From positions 1 through 64,000 of the forward strand of contig JAYPBC010000009.1 in the NCBI GenBank assembly GCA_038124025.1: a stretch of DNA of 64,000 bases, written 5' to 3'. The notes under the pieces are model-generated. The model ran no database searches. It saw only the letters and a list, made by a program, of their open reading frames with translations, and had not been told where the DNA came from. Source of the DNA: UBA1275 sp038124025. GTDB taxonomy: Bacteria > Bacteroidota > Rhodothermia > Balneolales > Balneolaceae. The first letter of the stretch is position 1; each line of letters opens with the position of its first letter. The position numbers and the translations under genes were made by a program. Shown in pieces: positions 1-9,092 of the stretch.

Positions 1-679
1 TATGCAGATATACTTGCATATACATTAAGCGTCTAGAAATAATGTAGTTCTCGATGGCATAGATTCCTTTGCGCTCAATAACAATATTGCCTTTGTGAAC
101 ACGCATTGTTTTGAGAATGCGCTGAATTCCCACAGAGCCTTCTGAAACCCCTGTAAAAAAGCTATCTCTTTTTAAATAATCTAATCGGTCTAAATCCAGC
201 TGTGATGAAACTAGTTGATGTAAAAACTTCTTAGGATGTTGATCAGTAAAGATTTCGATAGCTGTGCTTAGTGCACCATCAAATTGGTTGTTTAACTCAT
301 GCATGATGGCTAAGCTCATCATCTCGTGATTAAACTCGCTAAGAAGTGAATGTTCAAGGGTATGGGAAAGAGGACCGTGGCCAACATCGTGTAAGAGTAG
401 AGCAATAAGAGTACCTTCGTATTCCTGATTACTGATAGTGGTATCTTTTTCTCGTAGATTATTCAGCACACGTTGCCCTAATTCTAAGGCTCCTAAGGCA
501 TGGGAGAATCGAGAGTGTTCGGCGGCTGGAAACACCAAATATCCCAATCCAAGTTGACGTATGCGCCTTAATCGTTGAACATAGGGATGATCTATTAACT
601 GAAGGATAACCCCTTTAGGCACGGAGATAAATCCATGAACAGGATCATTAAAAATTTTATATCGAGTACTTTTATCCAT
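1..679 (-). CDS. HD-domain phosphohydrolase (dGTPase-like), partial at window edge
   Basis: The reading frame opens with ATG at 677-679 and runs leftward off the window, so about 226 N-terminal codons are visible and the C-terminus is missing. The start reads MDKSTRYKIFNDPVHGFISV, typical of the YdhJ-like HD superfamily. An early HSRFSHALGALE segment and the metal-binding pair H97-D98 in LLLHDVGHGPLSH mark an HD domain of the kind that hydrolyses nucleotide phosphates such as dGTP. The family is metal-dependent and cytosolic. The substrate cannot be told from sequence. The gene starts just downstream of the thioesterase gene on the same strand (6 bp gap), so the two are probably co-transcribed. 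Confidence 0.85.
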   Translation of the reverse strand, partial: MDKSTRYKIFNDPVHGFISVPKGVILQLIDHPYVQRLRRIRQLGLGYLVFPAAEHSRFSHALGALELGQRVLNNLREKDTTISNQEYEGTLIALLLHDVGHGPLSHTLEHSLLSEFNHEMMSLAIMHELNNQFDGALSTAIEIFTDQHPKKFLHQLVSSQLDLDRLDYLKRDSFFTGVSEGSVGIQRILKTMRVHKGNIVIERKGIYAIENYIISRRLMYMQVYLH

Positions 680-685
680 TTTTTC

Positions 686-1129
686 TTAATCAGGATTAGA
701 AGATAATAAAAAGTTGGACAGCACGTCAGAGGTGGGGATGCGGGTAGGTCGCTTAGTTTCTAAATCGAACCAAACTCCCATAGTCTCTGCGGTAGAACAC
801 AATCTATTGGTGTTAGAACTATATACTGCTTGCAAGGCATAGACTCGGGCGGCATCAACCCGTAAAAGCCCACTTCCAATGAGTAATGTGTCGGGATAAT
901 GGATGGGAGCGAGGTACTCTATAGTGGATTTTCTTAGCACGAAACTTCTTTTTCTTTCTATATCTTCGATCCATTCGGGTATTTCTTGAAGTACCTGCAA
1001 TCGAGCTTCTTCGAAATAGCTGTTGAATAAGGCATTATTGACATGGGATAAGGCATCCATATCATTGAAGCGTACCGGTACACGAGTCCAATGTGGGAAA
1101 TAGTCAGGTGTGTAGTGTTTAGGTACCAT
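686..1129 (-). CDS. Acyl-CoA thioesterase, 4HBT hotdog family (YbgC/FadM-like)
   Basis: A 147-residue protein of normal length for single hotdog-domain thioesterases. The segment VRFNDMDALSHVNNALFNSYFEEAR (residues about 19-43) is the signature of the YbgC/FadM group: the Asp in the DMDALSHVNN stretch is the expected catalytic residue, followed by the long central helix. Such enzymes hydrolyse acyl-CoA or acyl-ACP thioesters in the cytosol. Substrate chain length is not readable from sequence. The gene is divergent from the M42 peptidase gene across 94 bp and reads toward the HD-domain gene 6 bp downstream, probably as one transcript. Confidence 0.85.
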   Translation of the reverse strand: MVPKHYTPDYFPHWTRVPVRFNDMDALSHVNNALFNSYFEEARLQVLQEIPEWIEDIERKRSFVLRKSTIEYLAPIHYPDTLLIGSGLLRVDAARVYALQAVYSSNTNRLCSTAETMGVWFDLETKRPTRIPTSDVLSNFLLSSNPD

Positions 1130-1223
1130 AAATAATGAGGAATTATACTTACATAGAAGGAACTGAAATACGTATATTGATTGATTATATACACCTCGTT
1201 AAGGTAACCCAATTTTATTACAA

Positions 1224-2300
1224 ATGATTATTCCATCAGCACCCGATTTTTTAGAATCTCTATTAACAACACCAAGTCCAACTGGCTATGAAGCGGCTGG
1301 TGTGAGAGTTTGGAAAGAATATGTTGAGCGCTTCGCTGATGAGGTTTTTACCGACGCTTATGGATCTTGTGCCGCCAAAATTTTAACGGACAAAGATGTG
1401 CCAACCGTGCTAATTGAGGCGCATTGTGATGAGATAGGAATGGTTGTACAGCATATTACTGAGCAAGGCTTTGTGTATGTGAATAAACTAGGTGGAAGTG
1501 ATTCGACCATTGCAAGAGCTAAAAAAGTAATCATTCATAATCGTAAGGCAAAAGTTGTGGGTATTACGGGTAATACCGCAATACACCTACAGGACCAAAA
1601 AAATGGGGGTGGAAAAGAGCCTGCATGGAAAGATATCTATATAGATTTAGGTGTTACATCTAGAGAAGAAGCCCTTGAATTGGTTCAAATTGGTGATCCC
1701 ATCACCTATGAAGATAACTTTGAGTTTTTAAATGATCATATACTCACAGCAAGAGCATTGGATAATAGAATTGGAGGATATATTGTCGCTCAGGTTTTGT
1801 ACATGCTCGAAAATATATCCGATGAGTTGCAGGTAAATGTAGTAGCGGTTAATTCTGTTCAAGAAGAAGTAGGAGGCTTTGGGGCACGCATGATGAGTTA
1901 CCGATTAGATCCAGATCTAGCCCTTGTCACCGATGTAACACATGCTACAGATTCACCCGGTATTGACCAGAAAGAGCATGGAACGGTTAAGTTATCCCAC
2001 GGGCCAAGCATCCAACATGGTGGTGCGAATCATCCGAGTTTGGTGCGGTACCTAGAAGATGTGGCGACAAAGCATACTATCCAAGTTCAACACGAGGCAA
2101 CCAGTGTTAGAACGGGGACCGATACCGATAGTATTTTCTACCAAAAAACAGGTATACCTTCCGCTTTAATTTCTCTGCCTTTGCGATACATGCATTCCCC
2201 GGTTGAAATTTGTTCCATGCAAGATGTAGAGGCCTTAATTCAGTTGATGTATGAAGCGGTAGCAGGTTTAAAGGCAGATCAGCGTTTTAGTGTCCACTAA
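1224..2300 (+). CDS. M42 family metallopeptidase (glutamyl aminopeptidase/endoglucanase-like)
   Basis: A 358-residue protein, usual length for the M42 family of dinuclear zinc/cobalt aminopeptidases. Visible metal-site elements are HCDEIG (H67, D69), ALDNRIGG near residue 180, EEVGGFG near 213 and the VTDVTHATD segment near 237, in the family order. These enzymes form large tetrahedral cytosolic assemblies that trim peptides from the N-terminus; some members were annotated as endoglucanases but act as peptidases. The 3' end overlaps the convergent Sua5 gene by 14 bp. Divergent from the thioesterase gene. Specific substrate preference is unknown. Confidence 0.9.
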   Translation: MIIPSAPDFLESLLTTPSPTGYEAAGVRVWKEYVERFADEVFTDAYGSCAAKILTDKDVPTVLIEAHCDEIGMVVQHITEQGFVYVNKLGGSDSTIARAKKVIIHNRKAKVVGITGNTAIHLQDQKNGGGKEPAWKDIYIDLGVTSREEALELVQIGDPITYEDNFEFLNDHILTARALDNRIGGYIVAQVLYMLENISDELQVNVVAVNSVQEEVGGFGARMMSYRLDPDLALVTDVTHATDSPGIDQKEHGTVKLSHGPSIQHGGANHPSLVRYLEDVATKHTIQVQHEATSVRTGTDTDSIFYQKTGIPSALISLPLRYMHSPVEICSMQDVEALIQLMYEAVAGLKADQRFSVH

Positions 2301-3336
2301 TTGCTTTCTCTATTCTGTTGATTAGTGCATCTTTTAAACTAGATGCGAGAATATGCTGGCGAATATCTTGAATGAAAATATGAGGATAATTTTCTGCGTC
2401 GGCCATTCGAAAGGTGTCATAGAGAAGTTGCCCAAAGCGTTCCCAGCTACCCTCACAACATAGTAAGGTGTGCCCATCCTTAACCGCCTTGTCGACGAAA
2501 GACTGGGTGTATGGGGGAGTTTTGTCAAAGATAAAAATAATACTCGGTTTTCTAAGAGTTACGAGTTGTTCAATATCGCTGAGCCATTGTACTGTAGCCT
2601 TGGGAGCATAATGGCGGTATTTAAGTCCTGGACTTGGTACATCGGTAGATATGCTTGAATAATTTCTTTTGGACTGGCTAGGAGTATAATACTCAATTGA
2701 GCCAAACTCTGATAGCTCCTTTGCACTAATGGCACCTGGCCGGTAGATAAGCATATCACGTTGAAATTTCCGATAAGCAGGGGATGATTGTTGTTCGGTG
2801 GTATAGGGATAGTTTGGCCGGCATGTCAGTACGGTTGATTCAAGACCTATAGTGCAGTCACCTCCATCTAATACAGGGAAATTTTCACCAAAATCACTTA
2901 AAACATGTTTTGCTTTTGTTGGGCTTGGGGTTCCAGATAGATTGGCACTTGGGGCAACCAGAGGCCCAGTTTTTTGTAACAGATTCAAACATTGTCGGTG
3001 ATTTGGCATCCTAACTGCAACAGTATCTAAGCCTGCCGTAATAGCGTCAAGTACACCTTTTTTCTTCGGGAGAACTAAGGTAAGGGGACCGGGCCAAAAT
3101 TTATCAACAATACGCAATTCTCTATCTGTCAATGGCTTAGAAAATTCATCTAATTGAATAATTGAACCAATGTGAACGATTAGAGGGTTGTCATTAGGAC
3201 GTTGTTTAAGACTAAATATCTGTTGTATCGCCAACAGTTTTGATGCATCAGCTGCTAGACCATAAACCGTTTCGGTAGGGATTGCTACGATCTCACCTTG
3301 TTTTAGACGACGTGCAGCTTCATCTATACTTAACAT
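2287..3336 (-). CDS. sua5: Threonylcarbamoyl-AMP synthase, Sua5 type
   Basis: A 349-residue protein with an N-terminal YrdC domain (about residues 1-200) followed by a C-terminal Sua5 domain (about 235-345), so it is the long Sua5 form and not the short TsaC. It makes L-threonylcarbamoyl-AMP from threonine, bicarbonate and ATP, the first step of t6A37 formation in ANN-decoding tRNAs. Supporting motifs are IPTETVYGLAADA near the N-terminus, KQRPNDNPLIVH, the SANLSGTPSPT segment and the linker region SPGLKYRHYAP that closes over the active site. It lies 2 bp downstream of mfd on the same strand. The other t6A genes (tsaB, tsaD, tsaE) are not in this window. Confidence 0.93.
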   Translation of the reverse strand: MLSIDEAARRLKQGEIVAIPTETVYGLAADASKLLAIQQIFSLKQRPNDNPLIVHIGSIIQLDEFSKPLTDRELRIVDKFWPGPLTLVLPKKKGVLDAITAGLDTVAVRMPNHRQCLNLLQKTGPLVAPSANLSGTPSPTKAKHVLSDFGENFPVLDGGDCTIGLESTVLTCRPNYPYTTEQQSSPAYRKFQRDMLIYRPGAISAKELSEFGSIEYYTPSQSKRNYSSISTDVPSPGLKYRHYAPKATVQWLSDIEQLVTLRKPSIIFIFDKTPPYTQSFVDKAVKDGHTLLCCEGSWERFGQLLYDTFRMADAENYPHIFIQDIRQHILASSLKDALINRIEKAISGH

Positions 3337-3338
3337 AG

Positions 3339-6300
3339 TTACTGGCTCTCATATATTTTTTTCAGCAAATCAATAGCATCTGATATATTCTCCACCTCTT
3401 CAAATAAAAAACGTATGGCATCATCTTTTTGAATGATGGTATGAGCATCTCCTGTTACCTGTTTAATCTGATTGAGTATGTTGGTAAACAAGGGTGCTTT
3501 ATAGTAGGAGCGGCCAAGTGCGCTTTTAACTTTGGGGCACATACACCACATTTTACCTACTCGTAAAGTAATTTTAACTAAGTATAGGTTGGAAGCATAA
3601 TATTGAAGCATTTTACTTTGCCATAGTCGAGTAGCTTCGGAAGGAAAAGGCCCAAACCGATCTTCAACCTCCGATTTCCAATCTTTAATTTCCTCAATAG
3701 TATTTGCTTTGGCTAGTTTTCGATAGAGATTTAGTCGTTCCACATTATCGGTAACATATTGTTGGGGTAACAATGCCGTTTCATCCATTTCTATGTGTGT
3801 TTCGGGTATGGCTAGTCTCTTTTCTCCACCTTCAAATAAATGATTAAATTCTTGTTCTTTTACTTCCTGAACCGCTTCATCCAGAATTTTGGTATACAAT
3901 TCGAAGCCGATATCATTAATAAAACCACTTTGCTCTCCGCCTAATATGTCTCCTGCACCTCGAATATCAAGGTCACGCATAGCTATATTGAATCCAGAGC
4001 CTAAATCTGAAAACTCTTCAAGGGCAATAAGTCTTTTCCGAGCCTCAGGGGTCAATTGGTCAACGGGACGGGTAATCAGGTAGCAAAAAGCTTTACGATT
4101 AGATCGCCCAACTCGCCCTCTTAGTTGATGTAATTCCGCTAAGCCAAACCGGTCCGCATCGTTGATAATTATGGTATTAGCATTGCTGATATCAATTCCA
4201 TTTTCTACAATATTCGTTGAGATAAGTACATCGAATCGATGATTGTAAAAATCTTGAATGATTTTCTCTAATTCGGCTGCTTTCATTTGTCCATGAGCAT
4301 ACATGACTCTAATTTCGGGGACTAATGAATGAACCATATGAGCTACTTCCTCAATGTTACCCACCCGATTATGTATAAAAAATGCTTGGCCACCACGAGA
4401 AATCTCTTGAACTAAAGCATCCCTAATAAGGGTTTCATCAAAAGAGTGTATTTCTGTCTGAACTGGACGTCTGTTGGGTGGAGGAGTAGTTATTATACTC
4501 AAATCCCGTGCACCCATCAAAGAGAATTGTAAGGTTCTCGGGATGGGAGTGGCTGTTAGCGTGAGTACATCAACTGAGGCTTTTAGTGCTTTTAATTTCT
4601 CCTTAGCAGATACTCCAAATCGCTGCTCCTCATCAATGATGATTAATCCTAAATCGTTAAAGGCGATATCTTTGGATAATATTCTATGGGTTCCAATTAG
4701 AATATCCACTTCACCGGTTTTTACTCCATTGAGAATCTCTTTCTGTTCTTTAGCACCCTTAAATCTTGATAATGCGTCCACTTTAACTGGGAAGTCATTC
4801 ATCCTCTTGCTAAATGTTTTGAGATGCTGGTCAGCTAAGAGGGTGGTAGGGACAAGCACAGCAACTTGCTTATTATCCATAACCGCTTTAAAAGCTGAGC
4901 GTATAGCTACTTCTGTTTTTCCAAAACCAACATCACCACAGACCAAGCGGTCCATGGGTTGCTCGTTCATCATATCCTCTTTAACTGCCTTTATGGCTGA
5001 ATCTTGATCTAATGTTTCTTCATATTCAAAACGGGCTTCCATTTCAACCTGCCAAGCATTATCGGCTGAATAGGCAAAGGCTTTTTGCATCTTTCTTTTG
5101 GCATATAGTTCAATAAGTTCGCGTGCAATATCTTTAACTTTTTTTCGAGTCTGTGCTTTTTTCCGTGCCCACTCACCCGAACCTAATTTGGTGACTCTAG
5201 GAGCCATTCCTTCTTTTGCAGAGTATTTTTGCAACTTATGAAGGCTACTTAGATTCACATATAGGGTTGAACTTTCCTGATATTGCAATACGACTACTTC
5301 TTGAAGTACACCTTTTACCTCAATTTTTTTAAAGCCTGAAAATTTTCCAATTCCATAGTCTACATGCACGACATAATCACCCAGATTTAGGTCGTAGATT
5401 TCTTTGAATGAGATGCCCCCGGAATACCTTCTTTTTTTGATTTTTGGGCGATGATACCGGTTAAATATCTGGTGATCGGTATATACGGCTAATTTTAGAT
5501 GTTCTAAAATAAAACCTTTATTCAATGACTGGCTTAGCAAGCTATACTTGTGGCTTAACGATACGGCAGGAAGTAATTCTTCGAATCGCTCTACTTGTCC
5601 TTGGTTGTCACAACATATATGAGTCGTGAATCCGAGTTTGCTTTGTCGTTCAATATCTTCTGTAACCTGCTTTATTACCCCATTAAAGTCGGGTTGGGGA
5701 CGTGCATCAAAGGAGATAGTCTGGTCAAATGTGGTAGATTCACTGAATCCAATATAACTTAGGCTTGCTGCCTTGTCGTGGATAATTTTCCTATATGAAG
5801 GGACATCTAAAAATATTTTTTCAGGAGGCAATTCTTGGTCTTTTGGGTCATATCGTTCAACAGCATCATCATAAAGCTTGGTAAGGCAGCTTACAATTAA
5901 TGACTCATCTTTTACTACAAAGTGAACTTTCTCAACTAAAAAGTGTAAAAAACTCTGTAGACTTTCTTGCTGAATATTGGATATGTCGGGTACAATTGAT
6001 ATTCGATCTAGAAAGGCAACCGAACGCTGTGAATCGGCATCGAATTCACGAATACTTTCGATTTCGTTACCAAAAAACTCAATGCGAATAGGATACTCTC
6101 CTGAGTATGGATAAATATCCAAAATACCACCACGAATGGCCATTTCACCTGGTTCATCAACAAAACGTACATTTTGATATCCATGGAGGGCTAAATGTTC
6201 CTGGATTTGTTCAAATTGATATTCTTTTGACTTTTCTAGTTCAAGTGTAGCTGATTGAAAGCTTACAGGATCCTGTACAAAATCAAATAGTCCTTCTGCA

Positions 6301-6698
6301 GAGCACAATATTATATAGTCATTTCGTTCAGTAATGTGTTGTAGAACTTCGGTTCTTTGAACCATTGAACTAGCATCTACAATAGCGCCTTTGTCATAGG
6401 GCCTGCGTTGCAGTGATGGAAAGCTGAGTACTTTTTCTATGCCTAGTTCTAGCAAGTCACTCTCAGTGATTCGCATTTCGTCATCATTTTCACAGATATA
6501 TACTATGGGCTTTCTATGGTGAATACCTGCTATTAAAAAAGATAGTAAGGAACCTATTACTTGTTTTAATTCAACTTTTAGTGGATATAATCTTTCGGAG
6601 TCTTGGGATTCGCATTTTTTGAGGAGTTGATAGTACTGTTGAAAGGCGGGGTGTTGAATAATATCGTTTAGTAGACTGAGTGAAGTATTTGAACTCAT
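3339..6698 (-). CDS. mfd: Transcription-repair coupling factor Mfd
   Basis: About 1119 residues, full length for Mfd, the SF2 translocase that removes stalled RNA polymerase and recruits UvrA. In order: a UvrB-like N-terminal region, the RNAP-interacting (CarD-like) domain near residues 435-500 (GDYVVHVDYGIGKFSGF), the helicase core with Walker A GDVGFGKTE near 590 and Walker B DEEQRFG near 690, the TRG region, and the C-terminal TRCF domain. Two starts are possible: GTG at 6699-6701 and ATG at 6696-6698. I prefer ATG, because GAGG in the tail of batA lies 7 nt before it but only 4 nt before the GTG. It follows batA directly, 2 bp after its stop codon. Confidence 0.96.
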   Translation of the reverse strand: MSSNTSLSLLNDIIQHPAFQQYYQLLKKCESQDSERLYPLKVELKQVIGSLLSFLIAGIHHRKPIVYICENDDEMRITESDLLELGIEKVLSFPSLQRRPYDKGAIVDASSMVQRTEVLQHITERNDYIILCSAEGLFDFVQDPVSFQSATLELEKSKEYQFEQIQEHLALHGYQNVRFVDEPGEMAIRGGILDIYPYSGEYPIRIEFFGNEIESIREFDADSQRSVAFLDRISIVPDISNIQQESLQSFLHFLVEKVHFVVKDESLIVSCLTKLYDDAVERYDPKDQELPPEKIFLDVPSYRKIIHDKAASLSYIGFSESTTFDQTISFDARPQPDFNGVIKQVTEDIERQSKLGFTTHICCDNQGQVERFEELLPAVSLSHKYSLLSQSLNKGFILEHLKLAVYTDHQIFNRYHRPKIKKRRYSGGISFKEIYDLNLGDYVVHVDYGIGKFSGFKKIEVKGVLQEVVVLQYQESSTLYVNLSSLHKLQKYSAKEGMAPRVTKLGSGEWARKKAQTRKKVKDIARELIELYAKRKMQKAFAYSADNAWQVEMEARFEYEETLDQDSAIKAVKEDMMNEQPMDRLVCGDVGFGKTEVAIRSAFKAVMDNKQVAVLVPTTLLADQHLKTFSKRMNDFPVKVDALSRFKGAKEQKEILNGVKTGEVDILIGTHRILSKDIAFNDLGLIIIDEEQRFGVSAKEKLKALKASVDVLTLTATPIPRTLQFSLMGARDLSIITTPPPNRRPVQTEIHSFDETLIRDALVQEISRGGQAFFIHNRVGNIEEVAHMVHSLVPEIRVMYAHGQMKAAELEKIIQDFYNHRFDVLISTNIVENGIDISNANTIIINDADRFGLAELHQLRGRVGRSNRKAFCYLITRPVDQLTPEARKRLIALEEFSDLGSGFNIAMRDLDIRGAGDILGGEQSGFINDIGFELYTKILDEAVQEVKEQEFNHLFEGGEKRLAIPETHIEMDETALLPQQYVTDNVERLNLYRKLAKANTIEEIKDWKSEVEDRFGPFPSEATRLWQSKMLQYYASNLYLVKITLRVGKMWCMCPKVKSALGRSYYKAPLFTNILNQIKQVTGDAHTIIQKDDAIRFLFEEVENISDAIDLLKKIYESQ

Positions 6699-6700
6699 CA

Positions 6701-7699
6701 CTATACCTCAACGATTGACCGCAATACGAATTGCTTTAGAAGAAAATAGCTGGTCATAAACAACAAGCTAAGCGCTAGATAGATAGGGTATAAATCGGTG
6801 TAATCTGTGTAAATAATTTCTTCAACCTTGGTACGTTCAAGCGTATCAATTTCCTGGTAAATTCTTGACAATTCTTGGGAATCGGTGGCTCTATAATACT
6901 TACCACCAGTTAACTCCGCCACACTCTCTAACATGACCTCATCAATATCTACCTGAATATTTCGATATCTACGCCCGAAAATTGGGTCATCCACAGGGTA
7001 CGGAGCAGTCCCTCGGGTTCCTGCTCCAATGGTGTAGATCTTAATATCATAAGCCAAAGCTAAATCTGCGGCGGTTACGGGGTCAATTTCACCGGCATTA
7101 TTTTGTCCATCGGTCAATAAAATAATGACTTTACTTTTTGCCTCACTATCCTTTAGTCTATTAACAGAGGTAGCAATCCCCATTCCAATGGCCGTTCCAT
7201 CCTGTATCACGCCCATTTCGACTTCATCAATTAGTTCCTTCAGGAGTCGGTAATCTAGTGTTGGTGGGCACACCGTAAAACTTTGCATAGCGAATGATAC
7301 CAAACCAATACGGTCAGATATACGCTGATCTATAAACTCTTTAGCTACCTCTCTTGCGGCTTCGAACCGATTAGGTTTTAAATCCTCGGCTTTCATGGAG
7401 GATGATATATCCAATGCTAAAACAATATCAATCCCCTCGGCATTGCGTTCAACCGTGGTAAGTTGCTCTTGTGGTCGGGCCAAAGCATAAATTAAACTGG
7501 CAAGGCCTAGAATAAAGAATAATTGAGCCAACCAATGTACGTGCTGTTTCCAATTACCAGGTAAATTTTTGAATGATTGGGTATCCGAAAATAAAAGGGC
7601 AGGTCGTTTGTTACGAATGAAGCGATAAAAATATAGGCCGATAATGAACGGAATAACAAGATATGCCCATAGCCATGTTGGATTCGCTAATTCTATCAT
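6701..7699 (-). CDS. batA: VWA-domain membrane protein BatA
   Basis: A 332-residue membrane protein: hydrophobic helices at about residues 8-24 and 57-73, a von Willebrand A domain, and a C-terminal helix near 308-326. The MIDAS metal site is intact (D97-x-S99-x-S101, DGTAIG and a later LTDGQNN). This arrangement is that of BatA of the Bacteroides aerotolerance (Bat) cluster, which is usually encoded with a MoxR ATPase, a DUF58 protein and further Bat proteins and is linked to oxygen tolerance or envelope integrity. The start codon overlaps the stop codon of the upstream BatD-like gene (TAATG). MoxR and BatB are not visible in this window. Molecular function of Bat proteins is still poorly defined. 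Confidence 0.88.
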   Translation of the reverse strand: MIELANPTWLWAYLVIPFIIGLYFYRFIRNKRPALLFSDTQSFKNLPGNWKQHVHWLAQLFFILGLASLIYALARPQEQLTTVERNAEGIDIVLALDISSSMKAEDLKPNRFEAAREVAKEFIDQRISDRIGLVSFAMQSFTVCPPTLDYRLLKELIDEVEMGVIQDGTAIGMGIATSVNRLKDSEAKSKVIILLTDGQNNAGEIDPVTAADLALAYDIKIYTIGAGTRGTAPYPVDDPIFGRRYRNIQVDIDEVMLESVAELTGGKYYRATDSQELSRIYQEIDTLERTKVEEIIYTDYTDLYPIYLALSLLFMTSYFLLKQFVLRSIVEV

Positions 7700-8775
7700 T
7701 ACAAAGAGTCTCCCGCTTCAGAATTTAGTGGATAACCATGCAACTGTTCAAATTCTTGCTTATGAGCTTCAAGACGTCTTTTATGCCGTTCAATGAGTAA
7801 TTCTAAGCAGTTAAAAGCTTCTTCTAATAGGTAACGAATTTGTCCTTCACTGGGCTTAAATTTAGCAAATTTAACTCGATCTGCATTTTTCAATAGCTCT
7901 CCAATTTTCTCAATTAGACTGGATGATTCGGCTATTTGGTTCAAGTATTCGAGTAGCTCTCGAGTGGTAGATTCTAATGCTGGAAATCCATAAAGTGTTT
8001 CATAATAATTCCGGAAGGCGTCACTGACTCGTGAATAATAGATTTTTACAGCCTCATCGGTTATTGGGAATTCTACCTCTTGAATTGATTTTAGTTCACT
8101 TTGTAAATTCTCTAAGGGAGATTCGTAAACGGGTAATTCTACAGAATGTTTTGGCTTTGTTTCCTTATTTCTAAAGCGATAATACCACCATAATAGTATC
8201 AAAATTGTGATAAGAACAATTAGGATTAAAACATATATCCACGGATTGACAAAGGTATAATTTGGTTTTATAGGATTGAGGGCAAGTGAATCGCCACGTG
8301 CTATCATTGGTTCTAATCTTGAGCTAAAAGGTACACGAAAGCTTGGAACGGTTATGGATAAGGTATCGTCTTGGGTACTGTAGCGTATTTGCAAGCTATT
8401 TAACACCAGATCTTGATTTCCAAAATATTGAAAGGTGTACTGAACACTATCCTCAGAAATACCTTTATCATAGGTGGCTTTTGAAAGAAATAAAGTTGGC
8501 GGGAAGGAACTTGAATCTGGAAAGATGACTTCTCCGTCCTTAATATTAGGACCTACTAAGGTGATGTTGAAGGGTGTGGCTACACGAACAGAGTCTATAT
8601 TCGAGTAAATTCTTGGCCCATTTGTAGCTTGTAATTCAACTGGATTTAGGCTGCTAGCAGTTGATAACATTTGGCCTTGAAGGGATGTAGAGCCATAGTA
8701 AGCCCATAAAATGCTTATGCACAGTATTAAAATACATCGCCAAATAGGGGTATTAAAAGTATTATTAGAGTACAT
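7699..8775 (-). CDS. Bat-cluster membrane protein (BatD/DUF4381-like), hypothetical
   Basis: A 358-residue protein with an N-terminal hydrophobic segment (residues about 13-33, likely signal or anchor), an extracytoplasmic beta-rich region (about 40-165), a clear transmembrane helix near 176-198 and a charged cytoplasmic tail (about 200-358) rich in Glu and Lys. The layout (beta-sandwich, single helix, helical tail with an FRNYYETLYGFPALESTTREL segment) resembles the BatD/DUF4381-type proteins that accompany BatA. Its stop overlaps the batA start by one base, so the two are translationally coupled. I cannot assign a biochemical role. The name is based on topology and context more than on clear sequence identity. 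Confidence 0.6.
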   Translation of the reverse strand: MYSNNTFNTPIWRCILILCISILWAYYGSTSLQGQMLSTASSLNPVELQATNGPRIYSNIDSVRVATPFNITLVGPNIKDGEVIFPDSSSFPPTLFLSKATYDKGISEDSVQYTFQYFGNQDLVLNSLQIRYSTQDDTLSITVPSFRVPFSSRLEPMIARGDSLALNPIKPNYTFVNPWIYVLILIVLITILILLWWYYRFRNKETKPKHSVELPVYESPLENLQSELKSIQEVEFPITDEAVKIYYSRVSDAFRNYYETLYGFPALESTTRELLEYLNQIAESSSLIEKIGELLKNADRVKFAKFKPSEGQIRYLLEEAFNCLELLIERHKRRLEAHKQEFEQLHGYPLNSEAGDSL

Positions 8776-9092
8776 TCTATATAACTTAACTATGAATGGT
8801 GAAATAGACTAATCGCCTTTAAATATCACCTTCTAAGCAAACACCTTTCCCTTAACGGTAACAGAGGGGGAAGACTTGTACGTTTAGTTTTTGCACAACC
8901 ATTCAAGCAATATAAAATAACAACTATCACACTTAATTAGGTGTTTATTTTGTTAGAAATTATAGGAATCGTACTTTGTGTTTAATCATCCATAGAATTT
9001 GTGTGATCTATATTTTTGGAAAACAGGATTATGCAATAATGTTGAATCACACCTTCATCTAAGTTTATTATTTTTTGTTATTGTAGTATAGT
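8776..9092. other. Divergent intergenic region, 317 bp
   Basis: AT-rich spacer between the BatD-like gene (minus) and the M23 peptidase gene (plus), so it should hold both promoters. TATTTTTG at 9011-9018 matches the Bacteroidota -7 pattern TAnnTTTG, but no TTG/TTTG element lies at the expected upstream distance, so I do not call a promoter. ACAC at about 8930 and GTGT at about 8940 can form only a very short stem. No small open frame with a convincing ribosome-binding site and no RNA gene was found. Confidence 0.5.

Noticed and set aside
4474..5007. 177-codon frame antisense to mfd
   Set aside because: Overlaps the helicase core of Mfd completely; no recognisable domain or translation signal.
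9011..9018. TAnnTTTG-like promoter element before the M23 gene
   Set aside because: No matching upstream TTG/TTTG element at the expected distance; single AT-rich octamers are frequent here.
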